Positions 6,210 to 12,903 of a stretch of 16,190 bases of DNA are shown in pieces. The notes beneath the pieces are model-generated. The model had not been told where the DNA came from. It searched no databases and saw only the letters and a program-made list of their open reading frames with translations. Origin of the DNA: JBFKAV01 sp041621405 (lineage in GTDB: Bacteria; Pseudomonadota; Alphaproteobacteria; Rhodobacterales; Rhodobacteraceae); the NCBI GenBank assembly GCA_041621405.1, contig JBFKAV010000079.1, positions 1 to 16,190 of the forward strand, given 5' to 3'. Made by a program: the position numbers and the translations under genes. Within the stretch, counting starts at the first letter, position 1. Every line of letters begins with the position of its first letter.

Positions 6210-7367
6210 TCACGCCCGGGTTCCCTGGCCGAGCGGCGTCTCCGGCACATCGGCGGGCACGCGGCCGTATTCCTGCGGCAGCGAGCAGGTCTTCAGGTGC
6301 GGCATCACCTTTTCGCCGAAGTGACGCGCCTCTTCGAGATGCGGATAACCGGAAAAGATGAAGGCGCGGATGCCCATCTTCCGGTAGGTCTCGATCTCGC
6401 TCATCACCTGATCGGTCGAGCCGACCAGTGCCGCGCCGCAGCCCGAGCGGGCGCGGCCGATGCCGGTCCAGAGATGGCGCTCGGCATAGCCGAACTTGTC
6501 GGCGAGCTCGCGCGCGCGGGCCTGGTGCGCCACCCCGAGCGAGCTCTGGTCGAGCGCGCGCTCGCGGATCAGCCGGCCGAATTCGTCGTCGAGCTTCGAG
6601 ACCAGTTCCTCGGCGTATTCGCGGGCCTCGGCCTCGGTCTCGCGCACGATCATGTGGACGCGGAGCCCGTAGTCGAGCACCCGCCCGTGTCTCTCGGCCA
6701 CCGCGTGGACGGCCTTCATCCGCTCGGCGATCTGCTCCTTGGGCTCGGGCCACATCAGGTAGACGTCGCAGGCCTCGCCGCAGAGCTCGAGCGCATCGGG
6801 CGAGTAGCCGCCGAAGTAGAGCAGCGGGCCGCCGTTCTGCTGGTAGGGCCGGGCCGGATCGGCCGTGACGCGGGCGAGGTCGTAGACCTCGCCGTGATGC
6901 TCGATCTCGTCCTGCGTCCAGGCCTGTCGCAGGATCTCGACCACCTCGCGCGAGCGCTGGTAGCGGAGGCGCGACGGGGCGCTCTCGCCGGGGAAGTCCG
7001 AGGAGATCACGTTGAGCGTCAGCCGCCCTTCCAGCATGTGGTCGAGCGTCGCCACCGTGCGGGCCAGCATGTAGGGATGCATCTCGCCGCAACGGATCGC
7101 GGCGAGGAAGTTGATGCGGGCCGTGATCGGCGCGCAGCCGGCGACGAACGAGAGCGTGTCCTGGCCGACCTGGTAGGATGAGGGGCAGAGGATGTTGCGA
7201 AAGCCCAGCTCCTCGGCGGTGGTGACGATCTTCGAGCAATGCGCCCAGGACGAGCGAAGATCGCCTTCGAGCACGCCGAGATGGCGGTAGTCGTCCGAAC
7301 AGAGCGCGGCGAACCAGCTGACCTCGGAAGCGTCGAGGTCTTCCGACCTCACCGGGACCACGGTCAT
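6210..7367 (-). CDS. SsuD-like FMNH2-dependent alkanesulfonate-type monooxygenase (candidate sulfoquinovose monooxygenase)
   Basis: The 385-residue protein is a bacterial luciferase-fold enzyme of the SsuD branch, which uses FMNH2 and O2 to split C-S bonds and release sulfite plus an aldehyde. It aligns along its length with SsuD: HMLARTVATLDHM-like and GRLTLNVISSDFPGE (114-128), GPLLYFGGYSPDALEL (180-195), RVHMIVRE (236-243), LWTGIGRARSGCGAALVG (299-316), and FIFSGYPHLEEA (336-347). R236, H238, R307 and Y341 match SsuD residues implicated in sulfonate and flavin handling. The SsuD active-site cysteine position is not conserved. The ATG at 7367 follows GGGGAGGAG; an upstream in-frame ATG at 7430 would run into the regulatory region. 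It is the first gene of the minus-strand operon, followed by AKR and flavin reductase genes, which points to a SmoC-like role on a sulfosugar. Confidence 0.88.
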   Translation of the reverse strand: MTVVPVRSEDLDASEVSWFAALCSDDYRHLGVLEGDLRSSWAHCSKIVTTAEELGFRNILCPSSYQVGQDTLSFVAGCAPITARINFLAAIRCGEMHPYMLARTVATLDHMLEGRLTLNVISSDFPGESAPSRLRYQRSREVVEILRQAWTQDEIEHHGEVYDLARVTADPARPYQQNGGPLLYFGGYSPDALELCGEACDVYLMWPEPKEQIAERMKAVHAVAERHGRVLDYGLRVHMIVRETEAEAREYAEELVSKLDDEFGRLIRERALDQSSLGVAHQARARELADKFGYAERHLWTGIGRARSGCGAALVGSTDQVMSEIETYRKMGIRAFIFSGYPHLEEARHFGEKVMPHLKTCSLPQEYGRVPADVPETPLGQGTRA

Positions 7368-7459
7368 GATTCTCCTCCCCAGGCCGCGCGCTTTTTCCGC
7401 TTGCGTAGCATCCGCCTTGATGTAGAGCAATAGTGCATCAATTTTCTGCTCGGCTGAGA
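7368..7459. promoter_or_regulatory. Divergent promoter/operator region with nested inverted repeats
   Basis: This 92-base gap separates the monooxygenase operon from the divergent GntR gene and is clearly more AT-rich than its flanks. It holds an inverted repeat TTGATG-N13-CATCAA (7417-7441) and a second, partly overlapping pair GAGCA (7425-7429) and TGCTC (7447-7451). TTGATG on either strand could also be a -35 element. The spacing and position suit a GntR-family dimer binding its own divergent promoter. Operator identity is inferred by eye. Confidence 0.5.
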
Positions 7460-8161
7460 ATGAACGCCCCGAACGCGCTGCCGCTCTACGTGCAAATCAG
7501 CGAGATGCTGATCCGCGAGATCATGGCCGGGCGGCTGATCGACGGCGAACGCCTTAGCCCCGAGCGCGAGATGGCGGCCGAGCTCGGGATCGCGGTCGGC
7601 ACGCTGAGGAAGGCGCTGGCCGAGCTCGAGGCCAAGGGCCTTCTCGAGCGTGTGCAGGGCTCGGGCAACTACGTGCGGCACCGGCCCGAGGTGGCGAGCC
7701 TCTACTCGATGTTCCGCCTCGAGCTCCGCCAGGGCGGCGGCTTGCCGACGGCCGAGGTGCTGTCGCTCGCCCGCCTGGCCAAGCCCGAGGGCGCGCCCGG
7801 CTTCGGCCCGTCGGCCGAGGCGCACCGCATCCGGCGGCTCAGGCGGCTCTCGGGCCAGGCCGTGGCGGTCGAGGAAATCTGGCTCGACGGCACCCGCGCC
7901 CCGCGCATCGCCGCTGCGGATCTCTCGGATTCGCTCTACCACGTCTACCGCACCCGGCTCGGGTTCTGGATCACCCGCGCCGAGGACAGCGTCACCGTCG
8001 CGCCCGCCCCCGACTGGGCGCCGGCGGACTTCGCGCCGCGGCCCGGCGCGGTCTGCGGCTTCGTCGAGCGGCTGGCCTGGGCCCAGGACGGCGCCCCTTG
8101 CGAATTCTCGCGCACCTGGTTCGACCCCGATCGGGCGCGCTACGTGCAGCGGCTGAGGTAA
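7460..8161 (+). CDS. GntR-family transcriptional regulator, HutC/UTRA type
   Basis: The 233-residue regulator has an N-terminal winged helix (residues 7-73): LPLYVQISEMLIREIMAGRLIDGERLSPEREMAAELGIAVGTLRKALAELEAKGLLERVQGSGNYV in outline. A UTRA effector domain follows, about residues 85-230, with RIRRLRRLSGQAVAVEEIWLD and the closing FSRTWFDPDRARYVQRLR. HutC-type regulators bind sugar or acid effectors and usually repress adjacent operons. The ATG at 7460 lacks a strong ribosome site. A GTG at 7433, which would lie inside the inverted repeat, is the alternative and adds nine residues. It stands divergent to the monooxygenase-TRAP operon and just ahead of the Gfo/Idh/MocA gene, so it probably controls both arms, with the pathway sugar as likely effector. 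Confidence 0.92.
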   Translation: MNAPNALPLYVQISEMLIREIMAGRLIDGERLSPEREMAAELGIAVGTLRKALAELEAKGLLERVQGSGNYVRHRPEVASLYSMFRLELRQGGGLPTAEVLSLARLAKPEGAPGFGPSAEAHRIRRLRRLSGQAVAVEEIWLDGTRAPRIAAADLSDSLYHVYRTRLGFWITRAEDSVTVAPAPDWAPADFAPRPGAVCGFVERLAWAQDGAPCEFSRTWFDPDRARYVQRLR

Positions 8162-8171
8162 GGAAACGAAC

Positions 8172-9299
8172 GTGAAGACAATCCGTTACGGCGTGATCGG
8201 CTGCGACATGATGGGCCAGGAGCACCTGCGCAACATCGCGCTTCTGGAGGGCGCCGAGGTGGCTGCGATCTTCGAGCCCGATCCCGGCATGGCCTCACGC
8301 TCTGCCGAACTGGCGCCGGGGGCGCTGATCGCGGGCTCCCTGGCCGAGGTGCTCGGCGCCGGGATCGACTGCCTGCTCATCGCCTCGCCGAACCACCTCC
8401 ATCTCGGCCAGCTCGAGGAGATCGCCGCGATCCGGCCGTTGCCGGTCCTGGTGGAAAAGCCGCTCTTCACCGACCCCGCCGAGGCCGTGCGCCTCGCCAC
8501 CTTCGCTGCCGGCTATCCGGCGCCGGTCTGGGTTGCGATGGAATACCGCTACATGCCGCCCGTGGCGACGCTCCTGGCCGAGGCCGGGGCGGCGACCGGC
8601 GGCATCCACATGCTCACGATCCGCGAGCACCGGTTTCCGTTCCTGCACAAGGTCGGTGCCTGGAACCGGTTCAACCGGCTGACCGGCGGCACCTTCGTCG
8701 AGAAGTGCTGCCACTTCTTCGACCTGATGCGGCTGGCGCTGAACGCCGATCCGGTGCGGATCATGGCCTCGGGTGGCCAGGCGGTGAACCACCGCGACGA
8801 AACCTACGGCGGCCAGGCGCCCGACATCTGGGACCACGGCTACGTGATCGTCGAGTTCCAGGGTGGGGCGAAGGCAATGCTGGAGCTCTGCATGTTCGCC
8901 GAAGGCGCGCGCTTCCAGGAGGAAATCTCGGCCGTCGGACCGGCAGGCAAGATCGAGGCGCTGGTGCCGGGCCCGGGCCGGTTCTGGCCGGCCGACCTCG
9001 GGCCGTCGCCGGTGCCCCAGGTCATCGTCAGCCCGCGCGCGCCGAAGGGCCCCCGCAGGCTCGACGTGCCGGTCGAGCCTGCGCTCCTTGCCGCTGGCGA
9101 CCACAACGGCTCGACCTTCTACCAACACCAGCGCTTCGCCGCCGTGGTGCGGGGCGAATCCGCACCCGAGGTCACGCTGGAGGACGGCTGGTGGGCGGTC
9201 GCGATGGGTCAGGCGGCGCAGCGCTCGGCGACCGAGGGCCGGGCGGTGGTCCTGGCCGAGGAAGGGCTGGCGCCGCCCCCGGCCGCGCGCCGCGCCTGA
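8172..9299 (+). CDS. Gfo/Idh/MocA-fold NAD-dependent enzyme (candidate NAD-dependent sulfoquinovosidase)
   Basis: The 375-residue protein has an N-terminal Rossmann domain (IRYGVIGCDMMGQEHL, residues 4-19, with IASPNHLHL at 70-77) and the sugar-oxidoreductase EKP motif at 95-97 (VEKPLF, K96). In the C-terminal domain TGGTFVEKCCHFFDLMR (171-187) replaces the more usual GG...D...H signature, giving E177, K178 and H181. The GTG start follows AGGAAACGAAC, and the ribosome site overlaps the GntR stop, so the two genes are coupled. The fold covers sugar dehydrogenases and glycosidases that use NAD as catalytic cofactor (GH109, GH188). Because no classical sulfoquinovosidase lies here, a role in freeing SQ from sulfoquinovosyl glycerol is attractive but unproven. 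A plain sugar dehydrogenase remains possible. Confidence 0.85.
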   Translation: MKTIRYGVIGCDMMGQEHLRNIALLEGAEVAAIFEPDPGMASRSAELAPGALIAGSLAEVLGAGIDCLLIASPNHLHLGQLEEIAAIRPLPVLVEKPLFTDPAEAVRLATFAAGYPAPVWVAMEYRYMPPVATLLAEAGAATGGIHMLTIREHRFPFLHKVGAWNRFNRLTGGTFVEKCCHFFDLMRLALNADPVRIMASGGQAVNHRDETYGGQAPDIWDHGYVIVEFQGGAKAMLELCMFAEGARFQEEISAVGPAGKIEALVPGPGRFWPADLGPSPVPQVIVSPRAPKGPRRLDVPVEPALLAAGDHNGSTFYQHQRFAAVVRGESAPEVTLEDGWWAVAMGQAAQRSATEGRAVVLAEEGLAPPPAARRA

Positions 9300-9381
9300 T
9301 CCTTCCACGTTTGCGGGAAATACCCCCGCCGTGGGCCAACGAGCGCCGCGAGCCGGAGGCGAGGGCGCGAGAAAGGGACTT

Positions 9382-9396
9382 GCGGCCGAAGGCCGC
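9382..9396. terminator. Small perfect hairpin between convergent genes
   Basis: GCGGCC (9382-9387) and GGCCGC (9391-9396) flank a GAA loop in the 106-base gap between the convergent Gfo/Idh/MocA and TetR genes. It could act as a bidirectional terminator, but no T-tract is present on either side. Confidence 0.35.
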
Positions 9397-9405
9397 GCCG
9401 CTGGA

Positions 9406-10023
9406 TCAGCGCTCGGGCGGGATCAGTCCGAGGCCGCGCAGGTAGATGCCGATGCCGCTCTCCAGGAGGTCCTCTGGCGGGAACGGCGACTTGCGCCCCG
9501 GCGCGCCCCGCGCGAACAGCTCCACCACGCCGTGCGACAGCGCCCAGATGTGGGCCGAGAACATCGACGCCGGCGGCCGCCGGCCCGGCGGCAGGTGCTC
9601 GGACAGCGCCACCGCCGCCTTCTCCAGCACGCCCGAGGCACGGCGGGCGGCGCGGGCGAGGTCGGGATTGGCGTTGATCGAGACGCCGGACTCGAACATC
9701 GCCACGTAGTGGCCCGGGAACTTGCGGGCGAAGGCGAGGTAGGCCCGCCCGGTCGCCTCGAAGGCCGCCAGCGCCGAGGGCCGGCCGCCGGCATAGGCGT
9801 GCTCCATCAGGTCGGCGAAGATCTCGTAGCCCTGCCGCGCGATCTCGGCGATCAGGTCCTCGCGGCCGGCGAAATGGCGGTAGACTGCGGCCGGGGTGAC
9901 GCCGGCCTCCTTCGCCGCCTCGCTCAGGGTGAAGCCCTGCGGCCCCTTCTCCTCGATCAGCTTCAGCGCCGCCTCGATCAGCGCGCGGCGCAGGTCGCCG
10001 TGATGATAGCCGCGCTTAGCCAT
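9406..10023 (-). CDS. TetR-family transcriptional regulator
   Basis: The 205-residue protein has the classical TetR N-terminal domain: HHGDLRRALIEAALKLIEEKG, then the helix-turn-helix FTLSEAAKEAGVTPAAVYRHFAGREDLIAEIA at about residues 31-62. The rest is helical, with a WHG-like C-terminal core (MFESGVSINANPDL near 109-122, and ALSHGVVELFARG). Its ATG lies inside the end of ppk2, with an 8-base overlap, so it is translated with or after ppk2. Its target genes and ligand are not evident. The coupling makes regulation of the ppk2 transcript plausible. Confidence 0.92.
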   Translation of the reverse strand: MAKRGYHHGDLRRALIEAALKLIEEKGPQGFTLSEAAKEAGVTPAAVYRHFAGREDLIAEIARQGYEIFADLMEHAYAGGRPSALAAFEATGRAYLAFARKFPGHYVAMFESGVSINANPDLARAARRASGVLEKAAVALSEHLPPGRRPPASMFSAHIWALSHGVVELFARGAPGRKSPFPPEDLLESGIGIYLRGLGLIPPER

Positions 10024-10891
10024 CCGGGCGCCAGAGGTCCGGCCCGCCGGCGATCTCGGGGTCGATCTTGCCCACGGCCTTCTTGTCCTTCTTGGCGTAG
10101 TCGATCCGGTGCAGCACCGCCTGGATCGCCGCGAGCCGGGCCCGGCGCTTGTCGTCGGAGCGGATCACCGTCCAGGGCGCGAAAAGGGAATGGCCGAGCT
10201 GCAGCGTCTCGGCGATGGCGTGGGTGTATTCGTCCCACTTCTTCAGGCCCTCGACATCGACCCAGGAGATCTTCCACTGCTTCAGCGGATCGCGCTCGCG
10301 GGCCAGGAAACGGCGCAGCTGCTCGGGACGGCTCACGGTGAGCCAGATCTTCACCAGCATGATGCCTTCGTCGACGACCATCTTCTCGAACTCCGGAAGC
10401 TGGCGGAAGAAGCGCTGGCGCTGCTCGGGCGTGCAGAAGCCGAAGACGTGCTCGACGACGCCGCGGTTGTACCAGGAGCGGTCGAAGAGCACGATCTCGC
10501 CCTCCGCCGGGAGCCAGTCGACGTAGCGCTGGAAATACCACTGCCGCGCCTCGCGGTCCGAGGGCTTGGTCAGCGCCACCACCCTGGCGGCGCGCGGGTT
10601 GAGGTTCTCGCGGAAGCGCTTGATCGTGCCGCCCTTGCCCGAGGCGTCGCGGCCCTCGAACACGACCACCACGCGCTTTCCCGTTTCCCTCACGTCGGAC
10701 TGCAGCTTCATCAGCTCGATTTGCAGCTTGTGCATCCGCTGCTCGTATTCCTTGCGCTTGAGCCGCTCGGTATAAGGGAAGGACTGCAGCAGGATGTCAT
10801 GGTCGGCGCCGTCCCGGATGGCGTGCCGCACATGCTCGGGGGCCTCCTCCTCGAAATACTTGCTGATCGCGCCGTCGAAGGGCAGGTCCAT
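10016..10891 (-). CDS. ppk2: Polyphosphate kinase 2 family protein
   Basis: The 291-residue enzyme transfers phosphate between polyphosphate and nucleotides in the cytosol. Walker A is EGRDASGKGGTIKRF (79-93, with K86), followed by the lid-side segment RVVALTKPSDREARQWYFQRYVDWLP (103-128) and Walker B LFDRSWYNRGVVEHVFGF (135-152). WKISWVDVEGLKKWDEYTHA and PWTVIRSDDKRRARL complete the one-domain PPK2 pattern. Length fits class I enzymes, which favour NDP phosphorylation, but class cannot be fixed by eye. GGGAGAG precedes the ATG. It is followed by the overlapping TetR gene. A 45-base gap separates it from the hydrolase upstream on the same strand. Confidence 0.95.
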   Translation of the reverse strand: MDLPFDGAISKYFEEEAPEHVRHAIRDGADHDILLQSFPYTERLKRKEYEQRMHKLQIELMKLQSDVRETGKRVVVVFEGRDASGKGGTIKRFRENLNPRAARVVALTKPSDREARQWYFQRYVDWLPAEGEIVLFDRSWYNRGVVEHVFGFCTPEQRQRFFRQLPEFEKMVVDEGIMLVKIWLTVSRPEQLRRFLARERDPLKQWKISWVDVEGLKKWDEYTHAIAETLQLGHSLFAPWTVIRSDDKRRARLAAIQAVLHRIDYAKKDKKAVGKIDPEIAGGPDLWRPDG

Positions 10892-10936
10892 AGAGCTCTC
10901 CCGCTAAGCTTCGAGCCAGTATGGCGAAAGCCGGTC

Positions 10937-11902
10937 TCAGCGCAATCCGGCGCGGAGCGCGGCGCGGTCGATGGCGGCGATCGTCGCCGCGGGATCCGCG
11001 TGGTGCGGCATGTGACCGACGCCGTCAAGCACCGTGAGGCGCGCCCCGGGCACCTGCTGCGCCAGCCGCCGCGAGTGGATCTCGAGCCCGACCGTCGTGT
11101 CGGCCGAGCCGTGCACGATCTCGACCGGAATGCCGAGCGAGGTGTAGCGCGGCGCCATCCGGATCAGATGTGGCTTGAGGGTGTTGACCTGCCGGGCGCT
11201 GGCCCTGAGCGCCTCGGGCCGAAGGCTGAGCCCGACGTCGATGTGCTCGATATAGCCCTGCGGCACGGGGTCCGGAGCGAAGATCTCCGCGACGGTCTCC
11301 CGCACCTGCCGCGGCCCCGCGAAGGCCGAGACCAGCGGCACCACCGTCGCCCCGCCGAGCCAGGAGGAGGCGACACGGTACCAGGGGTCGAGTTCGCCCT
11401 CCCAGGGCTCGACGGCGCCGGCGAGCGAGACCACGGCCGCGACGCGGCCGGGACGCTCGAGCGCCCAGGCCATCGCCACCGCGCCGCCATAGCTGTGCCC
11501 GACGATCACCGCGCGACGGACCCCCAGTTGCGCCGCCGCCGCGTCGAGCAGCGCCGCCTGTTGCCCTGGGCTAGCCGCCTCCGGCAGCGCATCGCTGTGG
11601 CCGTGCCCCGGCCGGTCGAAGGCGATGACCCGGTAGCGCCGGGCCAGGCGCGGCGCGAGATCGAAAGTGAAGTCGCGCAGGTTGCCGGAGGCGCCGTGGA
11701 TCAGGATCACAGCGGGCCCCTCGCCCTCGACAACAGCGTGGATGCGGGTGCCATTCACCTCGAGGATCTCGCCCTTGGGCGGATTCCGGGCTTCGGTGTG
11801 GGCCATGCGCGTTGGTTCCGGAGCGAGCGACGCGGCACAGCCGATGAGCACGGCCGCAATGGCCGCGAAGCTAGCTCTGAGTACCGATGGCCGCGATTTC
11901 AT
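10937..11902 (-). CDS. Lipoprotein alpha/beta hydrolase
   Basis: The 321-residue protein is an alpha/beta-fold serine hydrolase. The N-terminus MKSRPSVLRASFAAIAAVLIGC gives a lipoprotein signal with lipobox LIGC (C22), so it should be membrane-anchored and face the periplasm. The catalytic triad is S137 in GHSYGG, D268 in HGSADTT and H297 in GVGHMPH. The oxyanion segment is ILIHGASGN (67-74). Its substrate is unknown; esterase, lactonase or haloperoxidase-like activity are all possible. The start lies 32 bases inside the 3' end of metA in another frame and lacks a clear ribosome site, so coupled re-initiation after metA is likely. An upstream ATG at 11941 would bury the signal peptide. Confidence 0.87.
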   Translation of the reverse strand: MKSRPSVLRASFAAIAAVLIGCAASLAPEPTRMAHTEARNPPKGEILEVNGTRIHAVVEGEGPAVILIHGASGNLRDFTFDLAPRLARRYRVIAFDRPGHGHSDALPEAASPGQQAALLDAAAAQLGVRRAVIVGHSYGGAVAMAWALERPGRVAAVVSLAGAVEPWEGELDPWYRVASSWLGGATVVPLVSAFAGPRQVRETVAEIFAPDPVPQGYIEHIDVGLSLRPEALRASARQVNTLKPHLIRMAPRYTSLGIPVEIVHGSADTTVGLEIHSRRLAQQVPGARLTVLDGVGHMPHHADPAATIAAIDRAALRAGLR

Positions 11903-12794
11903 AGGGCGTCGACTGGTAAATCTCGTTGATCCAGTTGCCATATAGGAGGTGCGCGTGGCTTCTCCAGCGGTTTTGCGGCGTCAGCGTCGGATCGTCGCCC
12001 GGGTAGTAGTTCTTGGGCACGTTGATCGGCGTGCCGTTCGCCACGTCGCGGTCGTACTCCTCCTTCAGCGTGCCGCTGTCGTACTCGAAGTGATTGAAGA
12101 TGTAGAGCGCCCGGTGGCAGGGATCCTCGATCAGGCAGGGCCCGACTTCCTCCGAGCCCAGCAGTGACGACAGCGCCGGGATCGCGTCCACCTCGCCCTG
12201 CCGCACCTCGGTCCAGCGGCTGACCGGGATCACGCAATCGTCGGAGAAGCCGCGCAGGTAGGGCGAGGCAGGGGCCATGTTCTGGTGCCGGAAGCAGCCG
12301 AACGCCTTGTGCGGCAGCATGTGTTTGGCGAGCCCGTGGAAGTGGTAGGCCATCGCCATGCCGCCCCAGCAGACGCCGAAGGTGGAATGCACGCTGGTCT
12401 GGGTCCAGTCCATCACCTCGCGGAGCTCGTCCCAGTAGGTGACCTCCTCGAAAGGCAGGTGCTCGATCGGCGCGCCGGTGATGATCAGCCCGTCGAACTT
12501 CTCGCCCTTCACCGCCTGGAACGGGCGGTAGAACGCCTCCATGTGCTCGGCCGCGGTGTTCTTGGTCTCGTGCTCGCTCATCCGGATCAGCTGGAAGTCG
12601 ATCTGCAGCGGCGTCGCGCCGATCAGGCGGGCGAACTGGGTCTCGGTCTGGATCTTCTTCGGCATCAGGTTCAAGAGCCCGATCCGCAGGGGCCGGATGT
12701 CCTGATGCTCCGCGCGGCTCTCCGACATCACCATCACACCCTCGTGCGAAAGCACGTCAAAGGCGGGGAGATTCTCGGGCAGCGTTATCGGCAT
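11871..12794 (-). CDS. metA: Homoserine O-acetyltransferase (MetA family, E111 type)
   Basis: The 307-residue enzyme activates homoserine by O-acylation in methionine synthesis. It has the MetA start MPITLPENLPAFDVL, NLMPKKIQTETQFARL (42-57), catalytic C142 in GVCWGG, and H235 and E237 in NHFEYDSGTL, then the usual DDPTLTPQNRWRSHAHLLYGNW ending. Residue 111 is glutamate (GAPIEHLPF). In this family E111 is associated with acetyl-CoA use and G111 with succinyl-CoA use, so this should make O-acetylhomoserine. The ATG has no purine-rich ribosome site; the upstream bases are a CCACAACCT-type repeat. It faces a divergent gene pair across 109 bases. Its 3' end overlaps the lipoprotein hydrolase gene. 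Confidence 0.95.
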   Translation of the reverse strand: MPITLPENLPAFDVLSHEGVMVMSESRAEHQDIRPLRIGLLNLMPKKIQTETQFARLIGATPLQIDFQLIRMSEHETKNTAAEHMEAFYRPFQAVKGEKFDGLIITGAPIEHLPFEEVTYWDELREVMDWTQTSVHSTFGVCWGGMAMAYHFHGLAKHMLPHKAFGCFRHQNMAPASPYLRGFSDDCVIPVSRWTEVRQGEVDAIPALSSLLGSEEVGPCLIEDPCHRALYIFNHFEYDSGTLKEEYDRDVANGTPINVPKNYYPGDDPTLTPQNRWRSHAHLLYGNWINEIYQSTPYEIAAIGTQS

Positions 12795-12903
12795 GGTTGT
12801 GGAGGTTGTGGCTGGGATGTGCTACTTAGATTTGAATTGAAGCGGTAACAAGCCGGGGCAAGAATTTCGTTCCTTTCCAGGTGGGTTGCCGGGAGGAATT
12901 GTA
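12795..12903. promoter_or_regulatory. Divergent intergenic region of metA and the lipoprotein gene
   Basis: This 109-base gap must hold both promoters and contains an AT-rich island (12823-12840). For metA, on the minus strand, TTGTTA (12851-12846) and TAAGTA (12828-12823) are 17 bases apart, a weak -35/-10 candidate. No SAM-II core could be recognised. On the plus side a strong GGGAGGAATT ribosome site leads into the ATG at 12904. Confidence 0.35.

Noticed and set aside
5305..7239. A 644-residue fusion of the monooxygenase region with the AKR
   Set aside because: The upstream part is an out-of-frame reading of the monooxygenase gene. The AKR has its own ATG and ribosome site at 6198.
11899..12237. 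112-codon minus-strand frame inside metA
   Set aside because: Shadow frame within a gene whose catalytic residues are all in the annotated frame.
12795..12903. SAM-II riboswitch ahead of metA
   Set aside because: SAM-II elements are common before alphaproteobacterial metA, but no core with the GCTAAA-type pseudoknot strand could be found on the metA sense strand.
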